A model generated the notes under the pieces. That model made no database searches. It worked only from the letters and a program-made list of their open reading frames with translations, and was not told the DNA's origin. Shown here piece after piece: positions 11,611 through 23,130 of a stretch of 64,000 nt of DNA. This DNA is from Azolla caroliniana (lineage: Eukaryota > Polypodiophyta): the NCBI GenBank assembly GCA_043228905.1, contig JBHGNT010000017.1, forward strand, positions 5,890,001 through 5,954,000, read 5' to 3'. Both the position numbers and the translations under genes were made by a program. Positions within the stretch are counted from its first letter, which is position 1. Each line of letters starts with the position of its first letter.

Positions 11611-11867
11611 TACTCCCCCTCTTTAAAACATTGCACTCTTGCAATGGAAAGTTAGGGAAGTTAGTTCTAAGAGTATTTTCGCGTTCCCATGTGGCATATT
11701 TTATTGATTTATCCATCCATTTTATTTGAAATTCTCGGATTTCTTTAGTACGTAATTTTTTTGTTTTAACATCGAGAATTCTTTCTGGTACATGTGGTTT
11801 AGAAGATAATTCTTCAGAAGTAACCAGAGTTTCAGTTGTAACTGTGTTGTCGCCAGAACCTAGTTCT
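11611..11867 (-). pseudogene. E3 pol C-terminus: chromodomain
   Basis: Reads ELGSGDNTVTTETLVT, then PERILDVKTKKLRTKEIREF, then IKWMDKSIKYATWERENT: a chromodomain-like tail of a chromovirus integrase. It continues the integrase frame at 27930 (HVSRLKELLG), from which it is separated by the DNA transposon. Confidence 0.85.
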
Positions 11868-11870
11868 GTA

Positions 11871-11890
11871 AAAGCATGCGAGTGGAAACA
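11871..11890 (+). repeat. Left terminal inverted repeat
   Basis: AAAGCATGCGAGTGGAAACA, pairs perfectly with 27907-27926. If the preceding GTA (left) and the matching GTG (right, reversed) are included, the TIR is 23 bp with one mismatch. Confidence 0.92.
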
Positions 11891-12373
11891 CTATTATAGC
11901 TAATTAGCTACTAAAATGGCCATAGCTAATTAGCTATTTGTTTAGCTAGTCTTTTTTGTGGGAAAATCAAATATTTGAAAAACTAATTTATGAAAAAACT
12001 CAAATATTTGAACTTCGGTTTCAGATGTAGTGGAACTTGGGGAATAACACCATCATCTAAGGTCGACTTCAATGTCATCAATTTCATGTTTAGCCTAAGT
12101 CTGATTTTGAACGCAGATGGAGTACTCAGAGCACGAACGCAGACGTAGCTCCCGCAACAGCAGAAAATCGACATTGCAGATTGAGAGCTACAACACAGAA
12201 CCCGCTCGATCATCGTCTAGGTATGTTTCAGTTACAGAAACCCCAAACATTTGTTTTTTCGTTTTGACTACTGTCTGAACTTTGGTGCCGATTCATATTT
12301 CCCCAAAATCGAATAGGGCGAAGTCCTTGGAGTCCCATACAAGGATGTCTCGCAAATCGGGGAGTAGCAACAG

Positions 12374-13147
12374 GTGTGTTTATATTACTTTTTTTGTGTT
12401 TAATCCTGTCTTTAGTGATGATTGGGGTTTCTGATTGAAATTTCTGATTAGGGTTTTTGTTTATAAATTTTTGATTAGAATTTTTGATTAGGGTTTGTGA
12501 TTGAAATTTCTGATTAGGGTTTCTGATTGAAATTTCTGATTAGGGTTTTTTATTATAAATTTCTGATTAGAATTTCTGAATAGGGTTTCTGGTTACAAAT
12601 TTTGATTATAGATTAGAATTTCTGAATAGGGTTTTTGTTTATAAATTTCTGTTTAGGATTTCTGATTAGGGTTTGTGATTGAAATTTCTGATTAGGGTTT
12701 CTGATTGAAATTTCTGATTAGGGTTTTTGATTATAAATTTCTGATTAGAATTTCTGAATAGGGTTTATGGTTACAAATTTTGATTATAGATTAGAATTTC
12801 TGAATAGGGTTTTTGTTTATAAATTTCTGTTTAGGATTTCTGATTAGGGTTTGTGATTGAAATTTCTGATTAGGGTTTTTGATTATAAATTTCTGATTAG
12901 AATTTCTGAATAGGGTTTCTGGTTACAAACTTCTGATTACAGATTTTGATTAGGGTTTCTGATTTCAAACTTCTGATTACAGATTTTGATTAGGGTTTCT
13001 GATTTCAAATTTCTGAATACAAATTATGATTAGGGTTTTTGATTTGCTAAGTTAAAGATTTTGCACCATTTTTGTTGTTGATTGGGGTTTCTGATTCTCA
13101 CATATTCTGATTTTGCACTATTTCTGATTTCTGAAATGATATTTCAG
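12374..13147 (+). repeat. Intron 2 of gene 1: GATTAGGGTTT-type minisatellite
   Basis: The intron is almost wholly made of TTTCTGATTAGGGTTT / GATTGAAATTTCTGATTAG units, with a higher-order repeat of about 180 bp (compare 12480-12660 with 12670-12850). Confidence 0.85.
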
Positions 13148-14494
13148 ATGGCTCGTTCCTCCGTATACGAGAGTGCTAAACTTCGCAAAATTTTGCGAGA
13201 CAAAGGAGGACTTCCACAACACCTATGGTCTGTCACTCGAGGGTGTTGACCCTACTGTCCTAAGTGATAAATTGATCAGTGATGTAGACTAGATGACAGT
13301 ATATACAATGCCTAGAGTCAAAGGCAAGGTCAAGCTGAAGCATGTACGAGCCGACTTGTACGATGACTGCATGAGACTGCACCAGAAAGTTCATCAGGAG
13401 ATCCCAGTCAACAATGAGTTGTTAGTTTCATTTGCTAGAGCATTTGCATATGAGTACTGCAAAACAACGAAGGAATCCAAAGACCCTCAAATGTATAGGG
13501 TAGCTTGGGTAGTCTATGGTGAGGCATCGGTAAAAAGATGCCGAAAGATGGGGACCTTGGCACAAAAAATAGACAGATTTTGGAGCATGGCAGTTGTTGA
13601 TGCAACTGCCGACTCCCAGCAAGACCGGGGGCATACACCACACCGACACCCAAGGAAAGCCAATGTCGATGATATAGGTGAGACATTGGTTAGCTATATG
13701 CTAAAAAATGTCCATGAAGCCTGTGAGACATTGACATGTTTTAAGACTAATTTAGAGAAAGCCACAATGGCTTCTGCAATGGAGAGCAAAGTTACTTCCG
13801 CTGTTACAACGATTAGAAATAAGATTCAGGTAACTATTGTTTTGCTAGTATGTGATTGTGTTATAAATAACTTTAAGGGTAAAATGTGCTAATCAAGCAT
13901 TATCTGGAATAGGTTGCGCAACAGGAGCTTGAATTAGAGGGGCCACTGGATCCCCAGCATAAAATACAACTGCAAATAGAGATCCAGGTTCTTTCAATGA
14001 ACCTGGACCTTCTAGGTGTAAATACTGTTGCAGATTACAATTTGGATAAGCTTCAAGTAAGTTAACGATTCCTGAGCAAAGTTGGTGTATCTTTCAACAA
14101 CAGGAATAATTAATCGGTAAATTTCTCTGTTGCGTTGAAGGAACAATACATTCATCAAGAACAGGTAGTTAGCTGCCTTAAGAAGCAGCTACATTTTGTG
14201 GAGGGAATGGTAAGGACCAGACAGGATTTGGACCTGAACATTCTTGCTCCCTTACCAAATGAAGCAGAACCAGAAAATGATTTATTGACAGTTCAAGCAC
14301 GTTGCATCGCTTGCGGGTTAGGTGTGGAGGACAAAACTGCGTCTTTGTTGGTTCACCTACAACCATGCAACCACACATACCATCTGCTTTGTTTTCAACA
14401 TGCCTGTCGAATTGCTGCATTCTGTTTGGGAGATTGCAGTACAGCTCTACCAAATGAGTGGAGAAAACTAACAGGTATACCATACTGTAGCTAA

Positions 14495-15960
14495 TAAGCT
14501 TAGTCTTTTCTAATTAGCTAAGTCGTAAAAAGTATGGAAACTATTTTGCTGCTATCGTTGTAGCTAATTAGCTACTACCATAGTTGATTAAAGCAGCTAA
14601 TAGCTATCCTATTAGTTAATTAGCTACTGCCATAGTTTACTACAGTAGTTAATTAGCTAAATGGCAGCTAGTTAGCAACTAGCTAATTAGCTATCCTACT
14701 AGCAGTTAATTAGCTAATGCCAGCTAGTTAGCTACTAGCTAATTAGCTACTCATAGCTAATTAGCTAGCACCATAGTTGTGTAAAGTAGCTAATTAGCTA
14801 TCCTACTAGCTAATTAGCTATTGGCAGCTAATGAGCTACTAGCTAATTAGCTAGTACCATAGTTGTGTGAAAAAGCTAATTAGCTATCCTACTAGCTAAT
14901 TAGCTACTGGCAACTAATTAGCTATCCTACTAGCTAATTAGCTACTGCCATAGTTGTATAAAGTAGCTAATAAGCTATCCTAGTAGCTAATTAGCTACTA
15001 GCAGCTAATTAGCTATCCTAGTAGCTAATTAGCTATGGTACTAGCTAATTAGCTAGTACCATAGTTGTGTAAAAAAGCTAATTAGCTATTGGAAACTAAT
15101 TAGCTATCCTACTAGCTAATTAGCTACCCTAGTAGCTAATTAGCTACTGGCAACTAATTAGCTATCATAGTAGCTAATTAGCTACTGCCATAGTTGTGTA
15201 AAGTAGCTAATAAGCTATCCTAGTAGCTAATTAGCTAATGGCAGCTAATTAGCTATCCTAGTAGCTAATAAGCTATCCTAGCTACTACATAGTTGAGAAA
15301 GTAGCTAATTAGCTATCATTGTAGCTAATTAGCTATCCTACTAGCTAATTAGCTATCCTAGTAGCTAATTAGCTATCCTAGTAGCTAATTAGCTATCCTA
15401 GCTACTACCATAGTTAGTAAAGTAGCTAATTAGCTATCCTAGCTACTACCATAGTGAGTAAAGTAGCTAATTAGCTATCCTAGCTACTACCATAGTTGAG
15501 TAAAGTAGCTAATTAGCTATCCTAGCTACTACCATAGTTGAGTAAAGTAGCTAATTAGCTACCATTGTAGCTAATTAGCTATCCTAGCTACTACCATAGT
15601 TGAGTAAAGTAGCTAATTAATTAGCTATCCTAGCTAATATCATAGTTGAGTAAAGTAGCTAATTAGCTATCATAGCGACTACCATAGTTGAGTAAAGTAG
15701 CTAATTAGCTACCATAGTAGCTAATTAGCTATCCTAGCTACTACCATAGTTGGGTAAAGTAGCTAATTAGCTATCGTACTAGCTAATTAGCTATCCTAAT
15801 TAGCTATCATACTAGCTAATTAGCTATCGTACTAGCTAATTAGCTATCCTAATTAGCTATCATACTAGCTAATTAGCTATCGTACTAGCTAATTAGCTAT
15901 CCTAGCTTCTACCATAGTTTAGTAAAGTAGCTAATTAGCTATCCTAAATAGCTGCCATGT
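14495..15960. repeat. AGCTAATTAGCT palindrome array filling intron 5 of gene 1
   Basis: Dozens of copies of the 12-bp perfect palindrome AGCTAATTAGCT, separated by short spacers such as ATCCT, ACTACCATAGTTG and AGTAAAGT. From about 15,380 to 15,760 a higher-order unit of about 42 bp is clear. It fills essentially the whole 1,494-bp intron. The same palindrome occurs at 11893-11935, 17885-17945, 19440-19870 and at the right end. Confidence 0.95.
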
Positions 15961-16673
15961 TATTGTAGAATCTTGTGGATTAAGGACGACACATGATGTG
16001 TCTGGTGTTGATGACACTGCAACAGATGAGGATACTGCTACCAACGTGGCTGAAAGTAAGAGTCCTGCTATCACATCTCCTTCAGATCAGCTCCACCCTA
16101 TTCTTTTGGAACAGTGTACTGAATTAGGCAATGATGTGAAATGCCATGAAATAGTGGAAACAACATGTAAAACTAAGGTTCACAACAACAATGTTTATGA
16201 ACACTTGATGCAACATTTCTTCGAATCTCAAGACCTTGATTCCACCCCACCGAGCCCAACTACTGAAAATGTCCAAATAGATCCCTCTGTACTTGAAAAG
16301 CTAGTTCAAGAAACGACTGATGTGCAATTAGCTGCTGAGGCGATGGGAAGGTTGTCGGAGGAGGACACACTTGCGCATTGGGTGAAAGAAGCAAGGCTAA
16401 ATGGGGAACCGACCAGAAAAAGGTTGAAGAAGGGGCCACGATCGGGAACAAGACCAGTTACTCGGTCAAGGGCCCAGACGTAGTGGAGCGAAATACTGTT
16501 TAGTTGGATATGATTGTTAGCTTAGGGATTTTGCTAGGGTTTTATGAAGTTTTACTATCCTGTTGGACAAGTAAAACCTCAGATTGGTTGTTGCTTGATC
16601 CACATTATGTAATGGAACTCTATGATGTTTTTCCAAGATAATTTGAAGAGTGTTGTTCTATGACTGAAACTCT

Positions 16674-17657
16674 TTGATGTTCAAGATGTTGTTTTGTGAG
16701 ACTGTTAGTTACTTTGTGAGTGTGAATATGTTGGTGTTTTCTGATGTTGTAGAGTCTAAAGGGTTTGATTCTATTGCTCGTAAGGCCAATGGCAGTGTGG
16801 ATACTGTTGATGTTGCGGCATGTTTAAAGGGCCCCATCTTGAAAGTAGATGTAGCAACTGACACAAGTGATCTGGTCACACAAGTTGATCAAGCATGTTG
16901 CACGGATGACTTGGTGTTGCAGGTAGATGCAGCATGTAGCACGGATGACTTGGTGTTGCAGGTAGATGCAGCATGTGATACCAGTGGACTGATATCGAGC
17001 AGATCAGTAGCTACATGCACCCAGGTAATCCAAGGATTGATAACTAAGTCGACAAAACAAGAGCACCAGAATGTGAAGCCAGGCCCAACACAGTCGACTA
17101 GGGGTTTGAAGAGGAAAAGGACGCCAGTTGTGTCGGCCGAACCTGAGCTGATTGAGATTGATCGTATCTTACCAGAAAATGGTGTAACAACGGCTCAGTT
17201 TCAGGAATGGAAACCTAAACCACTAGAAGTCGAAAGAAGAGCCTTGATCTTGGAGCTTGATAAAGTCTTGATGAATGTGAGATATATGCAACCAAGGAGG
17301 GATGCGAATCAGTTTCTAGAGTGGGTTGTGCAATACTTTGATTTGTTTATTTGGAGTGAAAAAACAAAATTAGATGTGTGGAAGTGTTTGGCAAGATTCT
17401 TCCCAAAATGGCGAAGTCGTTTTAAAGGTCAATGGGCACGAGAAAATTGTGAGCAAATGGAAGCTGCAAGATTCAAGAGACTTTCTGATTTTTGGGCTAC
17501 TTGGCCTGAATATAATGCCGACAATACATTGATTTTGGATACAAAACATTTCCGGCACTACTTCAATATTCGGAGATGCTGTCTCATTCTACCTGAGGAA
17601 ATGCCTGAACAGTACCTGGTGCAAACAATGAGCTGCCAACTAGGTGCATGGTTGTGA
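16674..17657 (+). CDS. DNA-transposon ORF 2: FCP1/NIF-like HAD phosphatase domain, probably inactive
   Basis: 327-residue ORF. Residues 50-105 hold short repeats (DDLVLQVDAAC twice, with related copies). A basic stretch GLKRKR is at about 144-149. Residues 187-315 resemble the FCP1 homology (NIF) domain of RNA polymerase II CTD phosphatase-like proteins: ALILELDKVLMNV, QFLEWVVQYFDLFIWSEKT, then YNADNTLILDTKHFRHYFN. The usual nucleophile aspartate of the DxDx(T/V) motif is glutamate here (LELDK), so phosphatase activity is doubtful. It lies 190 bp after gene 1, convergent with the transposase. The first 24 residues could be intronic, since TTGTAG precedes AGTCTAAAGGG. Capture of a host gene or a domesticated partner is inference. 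Confidence 0.65.
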   Translation: MMFKMLFCETVSYFVSVNMLVFSDVVESKGFDSIARKANGSVDTVDVAACLKGPILKVDVATDTSDLVTQVDQACCTDDLVLQVDAACSTDDLVLQVDAACDTSGLISSRSVATCTQVIQGLITKSTKQEHQNVKPGPTQSTRGLKRKRTPVVSAEPELIEIDRILPENGVTTAQFQEWKPKPLEVERRALILELDKVLMNVRYMQPRRDANQFLEWVVQYFDLFIWSEKTKLDVWKCLARFFPKWRSRFKGQWARENCEQMEAARFKRLSDFWATWPEYNADNTLILDTKHFRHYFNIRRCCLILPEEMPEQYLVQTMSCQLGAWL

Positions 17658-18116
17658 ACTCCATACCGAGCTCGATATGCGGATAATATATGTAGACTCA
17701 TTCCACTGACTAGCAAGAGCTTAGCTGTTTATAGGAGATTTGTAGACATTTCCAATGGTAATTTATAAATATGTAAAGAGATGACATTATTCAATGAAGA
17801 ATTTAATTACTTGTTCCCACTGTACTTATCTACTGTGTAATTTGAGGAATATGTTGCAGATTGTTGATTTCATGCTATTGATGACTAATTAGCTATTGAC
17901 AACTAATTAGCTGCATTTGTACAACTAATTAGCTACTGATGACTATTTCGCTATAACTTAAAACTTAAAACTTAACAAAAAAGACATGATTTTATTGAGA
18001 AAGAAGCACAGAAAGTAGACTGTATACAAGAAATTGATTCTCAAACGAATTTATTTAACTGTTTTCGCGAAATACATGTTTGTTTTACAAGAGAACATGG
18101 TAAGTGCTACTTGTAG
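17658..18116. other. Gap between the convergent transposon genes
   Basis: Holds the 3' flanks of ORF 2 and the transposase and a small cluster of TAATTAGCT repeats (17885-17945). No gene seen. Confidence 0.7.
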
Positions 18117-19429
18117 CTACAAATTCCATGGCATACTATTGTAAATACATTCATACACATTAGCACCAACAATGTATAAACCTGAGCAGCTATTGTATTC
18201 TGACATTGGGACGTTGATGCACTTGACCAAATGAGAGTACATGTACGCCGCTGGTTTGTCTTCTAACAACCTGTACACATATTCGTAGTCATCTAGTTTT
18301 GCATAAAAAATGCCTTCGATGTAGAATGTCCCGGCAGATACAAAATCTCCCCATGCATCTACAATATTCTGCCTTGCACACTGTTTACTAACCGTGCACT
18401 TTAATATATAGAAATCAACACCCTCTGAATTGCCTTCTTCAGCATTTACAACGAAGTTATCCCCAACGTTCAGGAGATCACTCAAAGTATCTCCAAGTCC
18501 CTCATATGTGAATTGTGACGCAACTCCGTCAGACCAGACCCAATGTTGAGTAAGCTCCAAACGTTGAGCTAATAACCACTGCCAATGTAACTTAAAACAG
18601 TGTTGGACGAACAAGGTATCATGCTTCTTATCATCGGAAATAAAGAAATGAATTACTTTTTTAACATCACCTGAAACTCGAAAATATGTTATGTGCACAA
18701 AAATGGTTACCTGAACTGAACACCAATGCATAGATTGAATTTCATTGTGCTGCTTGAAAGTATAATTCTCTGCGAAATCTACTACTGAAACTACTACATC
18801 ATTTGGGAAATCAGATATGCAAGTCTTAAACTGATGGGCCTGCCATGAATAAATGAAGTTGTGTTTAATGAACTTTCCTAGAGATACTACAAACAGAGAC
18901 ACCAAATCCCTTGGTTTAAGCATCTTCCGAACTAGATCCTTTCTTTTACACACCTTTCCTTCGAAATTGGTGTTCACTGACTCAAAGAACTTCATAGAGA
19001 TCAATATTTCACTACTCAATTCATTTGGACACCACCTAAATCTAGTAGGGCCACAATCTTGACATAAACCTATGACACATTTATGAATATGGAAGATAGC
19101 GTCAGTTTCTCTCGGACACAATATTGAATCTAATAAATAACTCATGGAAGAGATAACGTGCTCAGATGATTTACACTCCTCTTGCGGGCTTGATCGTTAG
19201 ATTGGGCACCCACATGTGCAAACTGTATTAGTTAGGGATGCGCTATGGTGACGTAGTAGATTAACAGAGTCCTTCAGAAAACCCATCTGTACATGGTAAA
19301 TGCAACAACATGTGTATCGATCCTTTAAGCGTCTCACAAAGTGTGGCTTAAGAGACTCAAATGTTCGTAGTTGAACTTTGATAGTTGGATGCATTCGTTT
19401 GAACCTAATAAATAAATCGACCTGCGTAA

Positions 19430-19880
19430 TAAAGGGGAATTAGTTATTCTCGTAACTAGCTAACTATCCTAGTAGCTATTCTAGTAGCTAATTAGCTATT
19501 CTAGTAGCTAATTAGCTATTCTAGTAGCTTATTAGCTATTCTAGTAGCTAATTAGCTATCATGGTAGCTAATTAGCTATCATGGTAGCTAATTAGCTGTC
19601 CTAGTAGCTAATTAGCTATCATGGTAGCTAATTAGCTTTCCTAGTAGCTAATTAGTTGGTAATAACGAAATAGCTAACTAGCTACCATGATAGCTAACTA
19701 GCTACCAGTACAGCTAATTATCTGGTAGTACCTAAATTAGCTATTGAGAATAGCTAATTAGCTATCATGGTAGTAGCTATTGAGAGTAGCCATTTACCTA
19801 TGTAGTAGCTATCCTAGTAGCTAACTAAGGTAAATGTAACTGATAAGCTAATTAGCTTTTCTACTAATTGAGCTAATTAA
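19430..19880. repeat. AGCTAATTAGCT array in the transposase intron
   Basis: Copies of TAGCTAATTAGCTATC separated by CTAGTAGCT/ATGGTAGCT. It fills most of the intron between 19422 and 19925, mirroring intron 5 of gene 1. Confidence 0.92.
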
Positions 19881-20280
19881 CTTTCCGTGTAGAGTCAAAA
19901 CAAATGTTGAGATAAATGTAAATACCTGAGGTACATCAAGAAGATGAATGGGATGCTCCTCGTAATGATTTCTTCCAACACGTTTCCTGCATAAATCCTT
20001 TTTATTGGGTGAAACCCTACTCTCATTAGTCCAAAACATTGTGATTACATCCTTGATTTCAAATGTTATGGGTGTCATTGGCTTACATCTTGTAGTTAGC
20101 TTTAGTAGACTAGTTCCTTCACCCGAGGAAATTATACGGTTCATTGTATTGTACACTGTTTTTCTACTAACACCAATTACCTTAGATAGCTCACTGATGT
20201 TTATATCGTCAACATCACTATTAAGTAACATCATTAGACTAGACCTTTTTAAGACAAGATCATCTTCTGACCTGCTCATG

Positions 20281-21047
20281 GATTATCTCATATGCGTTGG
20301 TGTCGTTCGCCACATGTTGTAGGACGCTTACGTCGACATATTGTCGGATCGTCGCTACGGCTTTCCGGTTCAGGAGCTTCCACTCCGACTCAAGTACTCC
20401 CTTCGGTATTTCCGACCTGTCAATCGGTTCGTACAGGTCCCGAACAATCAGAAGATCCTCCATCTTGATCTTCCAGTCGGCGTAATTCTGCGCATTCAGC
20501 ACCATCATTCCCGGCTGCCCGCTGCTGCCGCCTTCCATTTTCTGTGTTACCGTCGCTCTGATACCAGTTTGTTGGACACAGTGCTCGGCCACAACCGAGG
20601 AATGGGATCAACTCACAGAAAACAGGAAATACCAAAATGCACAAAACAATGGAGAGAAAGGTACACTGGATGTTTTACGTGGAAAACCCTAAATGGGAAA
20701 AAACCACGGGAGTCCTCAAACTCCAACTATCACTATGAACAGGGATGTACACTGGTGAAGCTACAAGGCAACAACCTTGAGCTCACTGTCTTCGCCACAG
20801 GCGGCGGCAATACACAGAGGCAACGACCTCTTCGTCACTCTCTCTCTCTCTCTCTCTCGGCTGCTCTCACTTCGCATGAAAGATTAAGCAACAACCAAAA
20901 AACTATTTGCCCTAAGTCATATTTATACATATATGACTTTCGGGCTATTTACAAGTATAGCCTCAAGGGCCCTTGGCAAACATATTCACAAATATGTCTC
21001 CGCATCCGGATCTCTCTCCGGGTACATACGTCATCCGGCTCCGAAAC
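20281..21047 (-). mobile_element. Truncated copia fragment (LTR plus gag start) inside the transposase gene
   Basis: In element sense: a partial LTR (21047 to 20570), the primer-binding site TGGTATCAGAGC, and the gag N-terminus (MEGGSSGQPGMMVLNAQNY) ending at IRQYVDVSVLQHVANDTNAYE. It is closely related to the copia elements at 22477 and 39053. Both ends are cut and no TSD was seen, so it probably arose by truncation or rearrangement after insertion. Confidence 0.88.
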
Positions 21048-21433
21048 TATTACGAAGATTATTTACTAAAATAGATGATATGTTTGCATTAAGACCATCA
21101 CAATCAACTAAGTCCTTTATCGATGGATCATTACATATTCCATAAAGTACTACCTTCTTTTCTTCATTGCTGATGTGCTTGGTTTGAACATTGAAATAGT
21201 CTACAACCTTTCTCTCTATGATGGTAGTCGCATTACTTACATTCTCAGCTAAACTATCCTTACCTTTACTGAGTGTGGCTTTCGTATCCTTCAACAATTG
21301 ACGATGTTTCCTTTTTTTTTTTTGCCCAATAGTTTCGTATGGCTTGTTGTGTCCTGATAGCATCATCCCTATCCTTATGATCATTGAGGGGTAATTCTAA
21401 ACACCCTTCTTCCCCTTCCATTTGGCTGGACAT

Positions 21434-22476
21434 GTTAAAACCCTAAATTTCTAGAAAAAAAACAAGTATTTAAGATGGCTATGGGCCACAACAATACACA
21501 AAAATATTCCACAATACACAAGATTAGACACAACAATACACAAGATAATCAATAGACAGAAAAGTTATTGCAATCCAAGACCGAACAGTAGAGGAGTTCA
21601 CTCTGTTGGATCGAACAGTTGAGGAGGCGATCCAAGACCGACCAATGGCGACAACTGAGTGTAGAATGTTGCCGTTGGATGAGTGAACTCCGTCAAATCG
21701 AAATGTGGAAGCAATCCGGAACTGGATAGTAGCGGCAACTGAGTATAGAATGATGGCAATGGAGCAGAGAACCCCGTCAGATTGAACAGTTACCGATGAT
21801 GCTTGGAACGCACATAGAAGGCATCTGAGAGTAGAGTGGCACAGAGAAGAGAACCCCGTCAGATTGAACAGTTACCAATGATGCTTGGAACGCACAGTAG
21901 CGGCCCCTGAGTGTAGAGTGGCACAGAGAAGAGAACCCCGTCAGATTGAACAGCTCTTTGATGATGCTTGGAACACACAGTAGCAACCCCTGAGTGTAGA
22001 GTGGCACAGAGAAGAGAACCCCGTCAGATTGAACAACTCTTTGATGATGCTTGGAATGCACAGTAGTGGCCCCTGAGTGTAGAGTGTCACAGAGAAGAGA
22101 ACCCCGTCAGATTGAGCAGCTCTTTGATGATGCGTGGAACGCACAGTAGCGGCCCCTCAGTGTAGAGTGGCGGTAGGTGGACTCGATAGGGTTTAGCAAC
22201 AGTGGTAGCAACTAACCCACAATACTCAACTAGAGATGGCCTACGTGATGTGGTAAAGGATCATGCATAATGGACCTAGGAATTCAATATATAATTTATG
22301 GTACACATTTATGGTGCACACATCAATTTATGTTGCACATTTATGGCACTCATTTATATATGTAATTAAACACTCTAGTATTTTCAATGGTAGTTTTTTG
22401 CATACTTAATTTATTAATGATGGCTTTTTACTAAAATGACTATTTATCAATGGTAGCTTTTTGCATAGCTAATTAG
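21434..22476. repeat. Upstream region of the transposase with 82-83 bp tandem repeats
   Basis: GAGAACCCCGTCAGATTGA recurs at about 21767, 21849, 21931, 22014 and 22097 (spacing 82-83 bp); weaker copies extend left to about 21600. The rest (22190-22476) is AT-rich with TTTATGGTGCACA-like repeats. The small ORFs here are by-products of the repeat. It may be the transposase promoter or subterminal region. Confidence 0.8.
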
Positions 22477-23120
22477 TGTTGTACAACCAGTGCTCGGCCA
22501 CAACCGAGGAACAGGTTCGATTCACAGTAAGCGGGAAATACAAGAATGCACGAAAACAATGGAGAGAAGGGTACACTGGATGTTTTACGTGGAAAACCCC
22601 AAATGGGAAAAAACCACGGGAGTGCAAGACTCCAACTATCACTATACGCAGGGAATGTACAATGGCGAGCTGCAAGGCGACGACCTTGAGCTCGCTGTCC
22701 TCGCCACAAGCGGCGGTATTACACAGAGGCGTCGACCTCTTCCTTTCTCTTTCTCTCTAACTCTCTCTCGGCTGCTCTCACTTCGCTTCCTCTCAGTGGA
22801 AAACAGAAAATGAGCAACAACGACAAAACTGTTTGCCCTAAGTCATATTTATACACATATGACTTCCGGGCTATTTACAAATATAGCCTCAAGGGCTCTT
22901 GGCAAACATATTCACAAATATGTCTCCGCATCCGGATCTCTCTCCGGGTACATTCGTCATCCGGCTCCGTAACCGGGATCTTCATCATCCGGCTCCGTAG
23001 CCGGGGTCTTCGTCATCCGGCTCCGTAACCGGGATCTTCATCATCCGGCTCCGTAACCGTAACCGGGCTTGCCGTCATTCATCTCCGGACATCCCATCCG
23101 GAGGGACCGAAATCCCAACA
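22477..23120 (-). repeat. Copia A 3' LTR (644 bp)
   Basis: TG...CA ends. Contains a reverse TATA-like ATATTTATACACATATG and a run of CATCCGGCTCCGTAACCGGG-type tandem units (about 22955-23060). Confidence 0.95.
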
Positions 23121-23130
23121 AACTCCCCCT

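Larger units (their letters stand above)
12117..16483 (+). pseudogene. DNA-transposon gene 1: spliced 611-codon protein with RING-like finger; one nonsense codon
   Basis: Six exons give one continuous frame: 12117-12220, 12317-12373, 13148-13829, 13913-14056, 14141-14474, 15969-16483 (1,836 nt). All introns are GT/AG and phases match. The N-terminus is very basic (MEYSEHERRRSSRNSRKST). The middle (residues about 54-280) is unknown. A cysteine/histidine cluster in exon 5 has CIAC, then PCNHTYHLLC, then CLGDC, which is RING-like. The C-terminus has an NLS-like RKRLKKGPRSGTR. One in-frame TAG (13290-13292) follows LISDVD, so this copy is disrupted unless it is read through. Intron 2 and intron 5 consist of repeats. 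No known family is recognised; an accessory or DNA-binding transposon protein is inference. Confidence 0.75.
18117..21433 (-). pseudogene. DNA-transposon gene 3: DDE-like transposase, interrupted
   Basis: Minus-strand gene in pieces. N-terminus from ATG 21433 (MSSQMEGEEGC) to about 21048. Then a copia fragment. Then 20279-19926 with a helix-turn-helix-like ISELSKVIGVSRKTVYNTM. Then a GT/AG intron (19925-19422) full of AGCTAATTAGCT. Then 19421-18117. Conserved acidic motifs are VVDFAENYTF (near 18779), FISDDKKHDT (near 18635) and WSDGVASQF (near 18530), plus a CxxC pair (LCQDCGPTRFRWC). This pattern recalls a loosely classified group of eukaryotic DDE transposase-like proteins; I cannot assign the superfamily. 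The stretch after SQF looks shortened, so the third catalytic acid may be lost. Breaks: a frame change at an A12 run (21311-21322), the copia insertion, and TAA at 19197-19199. Confidence 0.7.

Noticed and set aside
11871-11890. Assignment to Mutator on the basis of an 8-11 bp TSD
   Set aside because: The duplication is imperfect and the transposase lacks a recognisable MURA signature.
14495-15960. CRISPR-like array
   Set aside because: Repeats are 12-bp palindromes with irregular spacers, inside a plant intron; there are no cas genes and spacers are not unique.
21777-22144. Minus-strand ORFs with HQRxxQSDGVLFS repeats
   Set aside because: Open only because the 82-83 bp DNA repeat happens to lack stops; no protein family.
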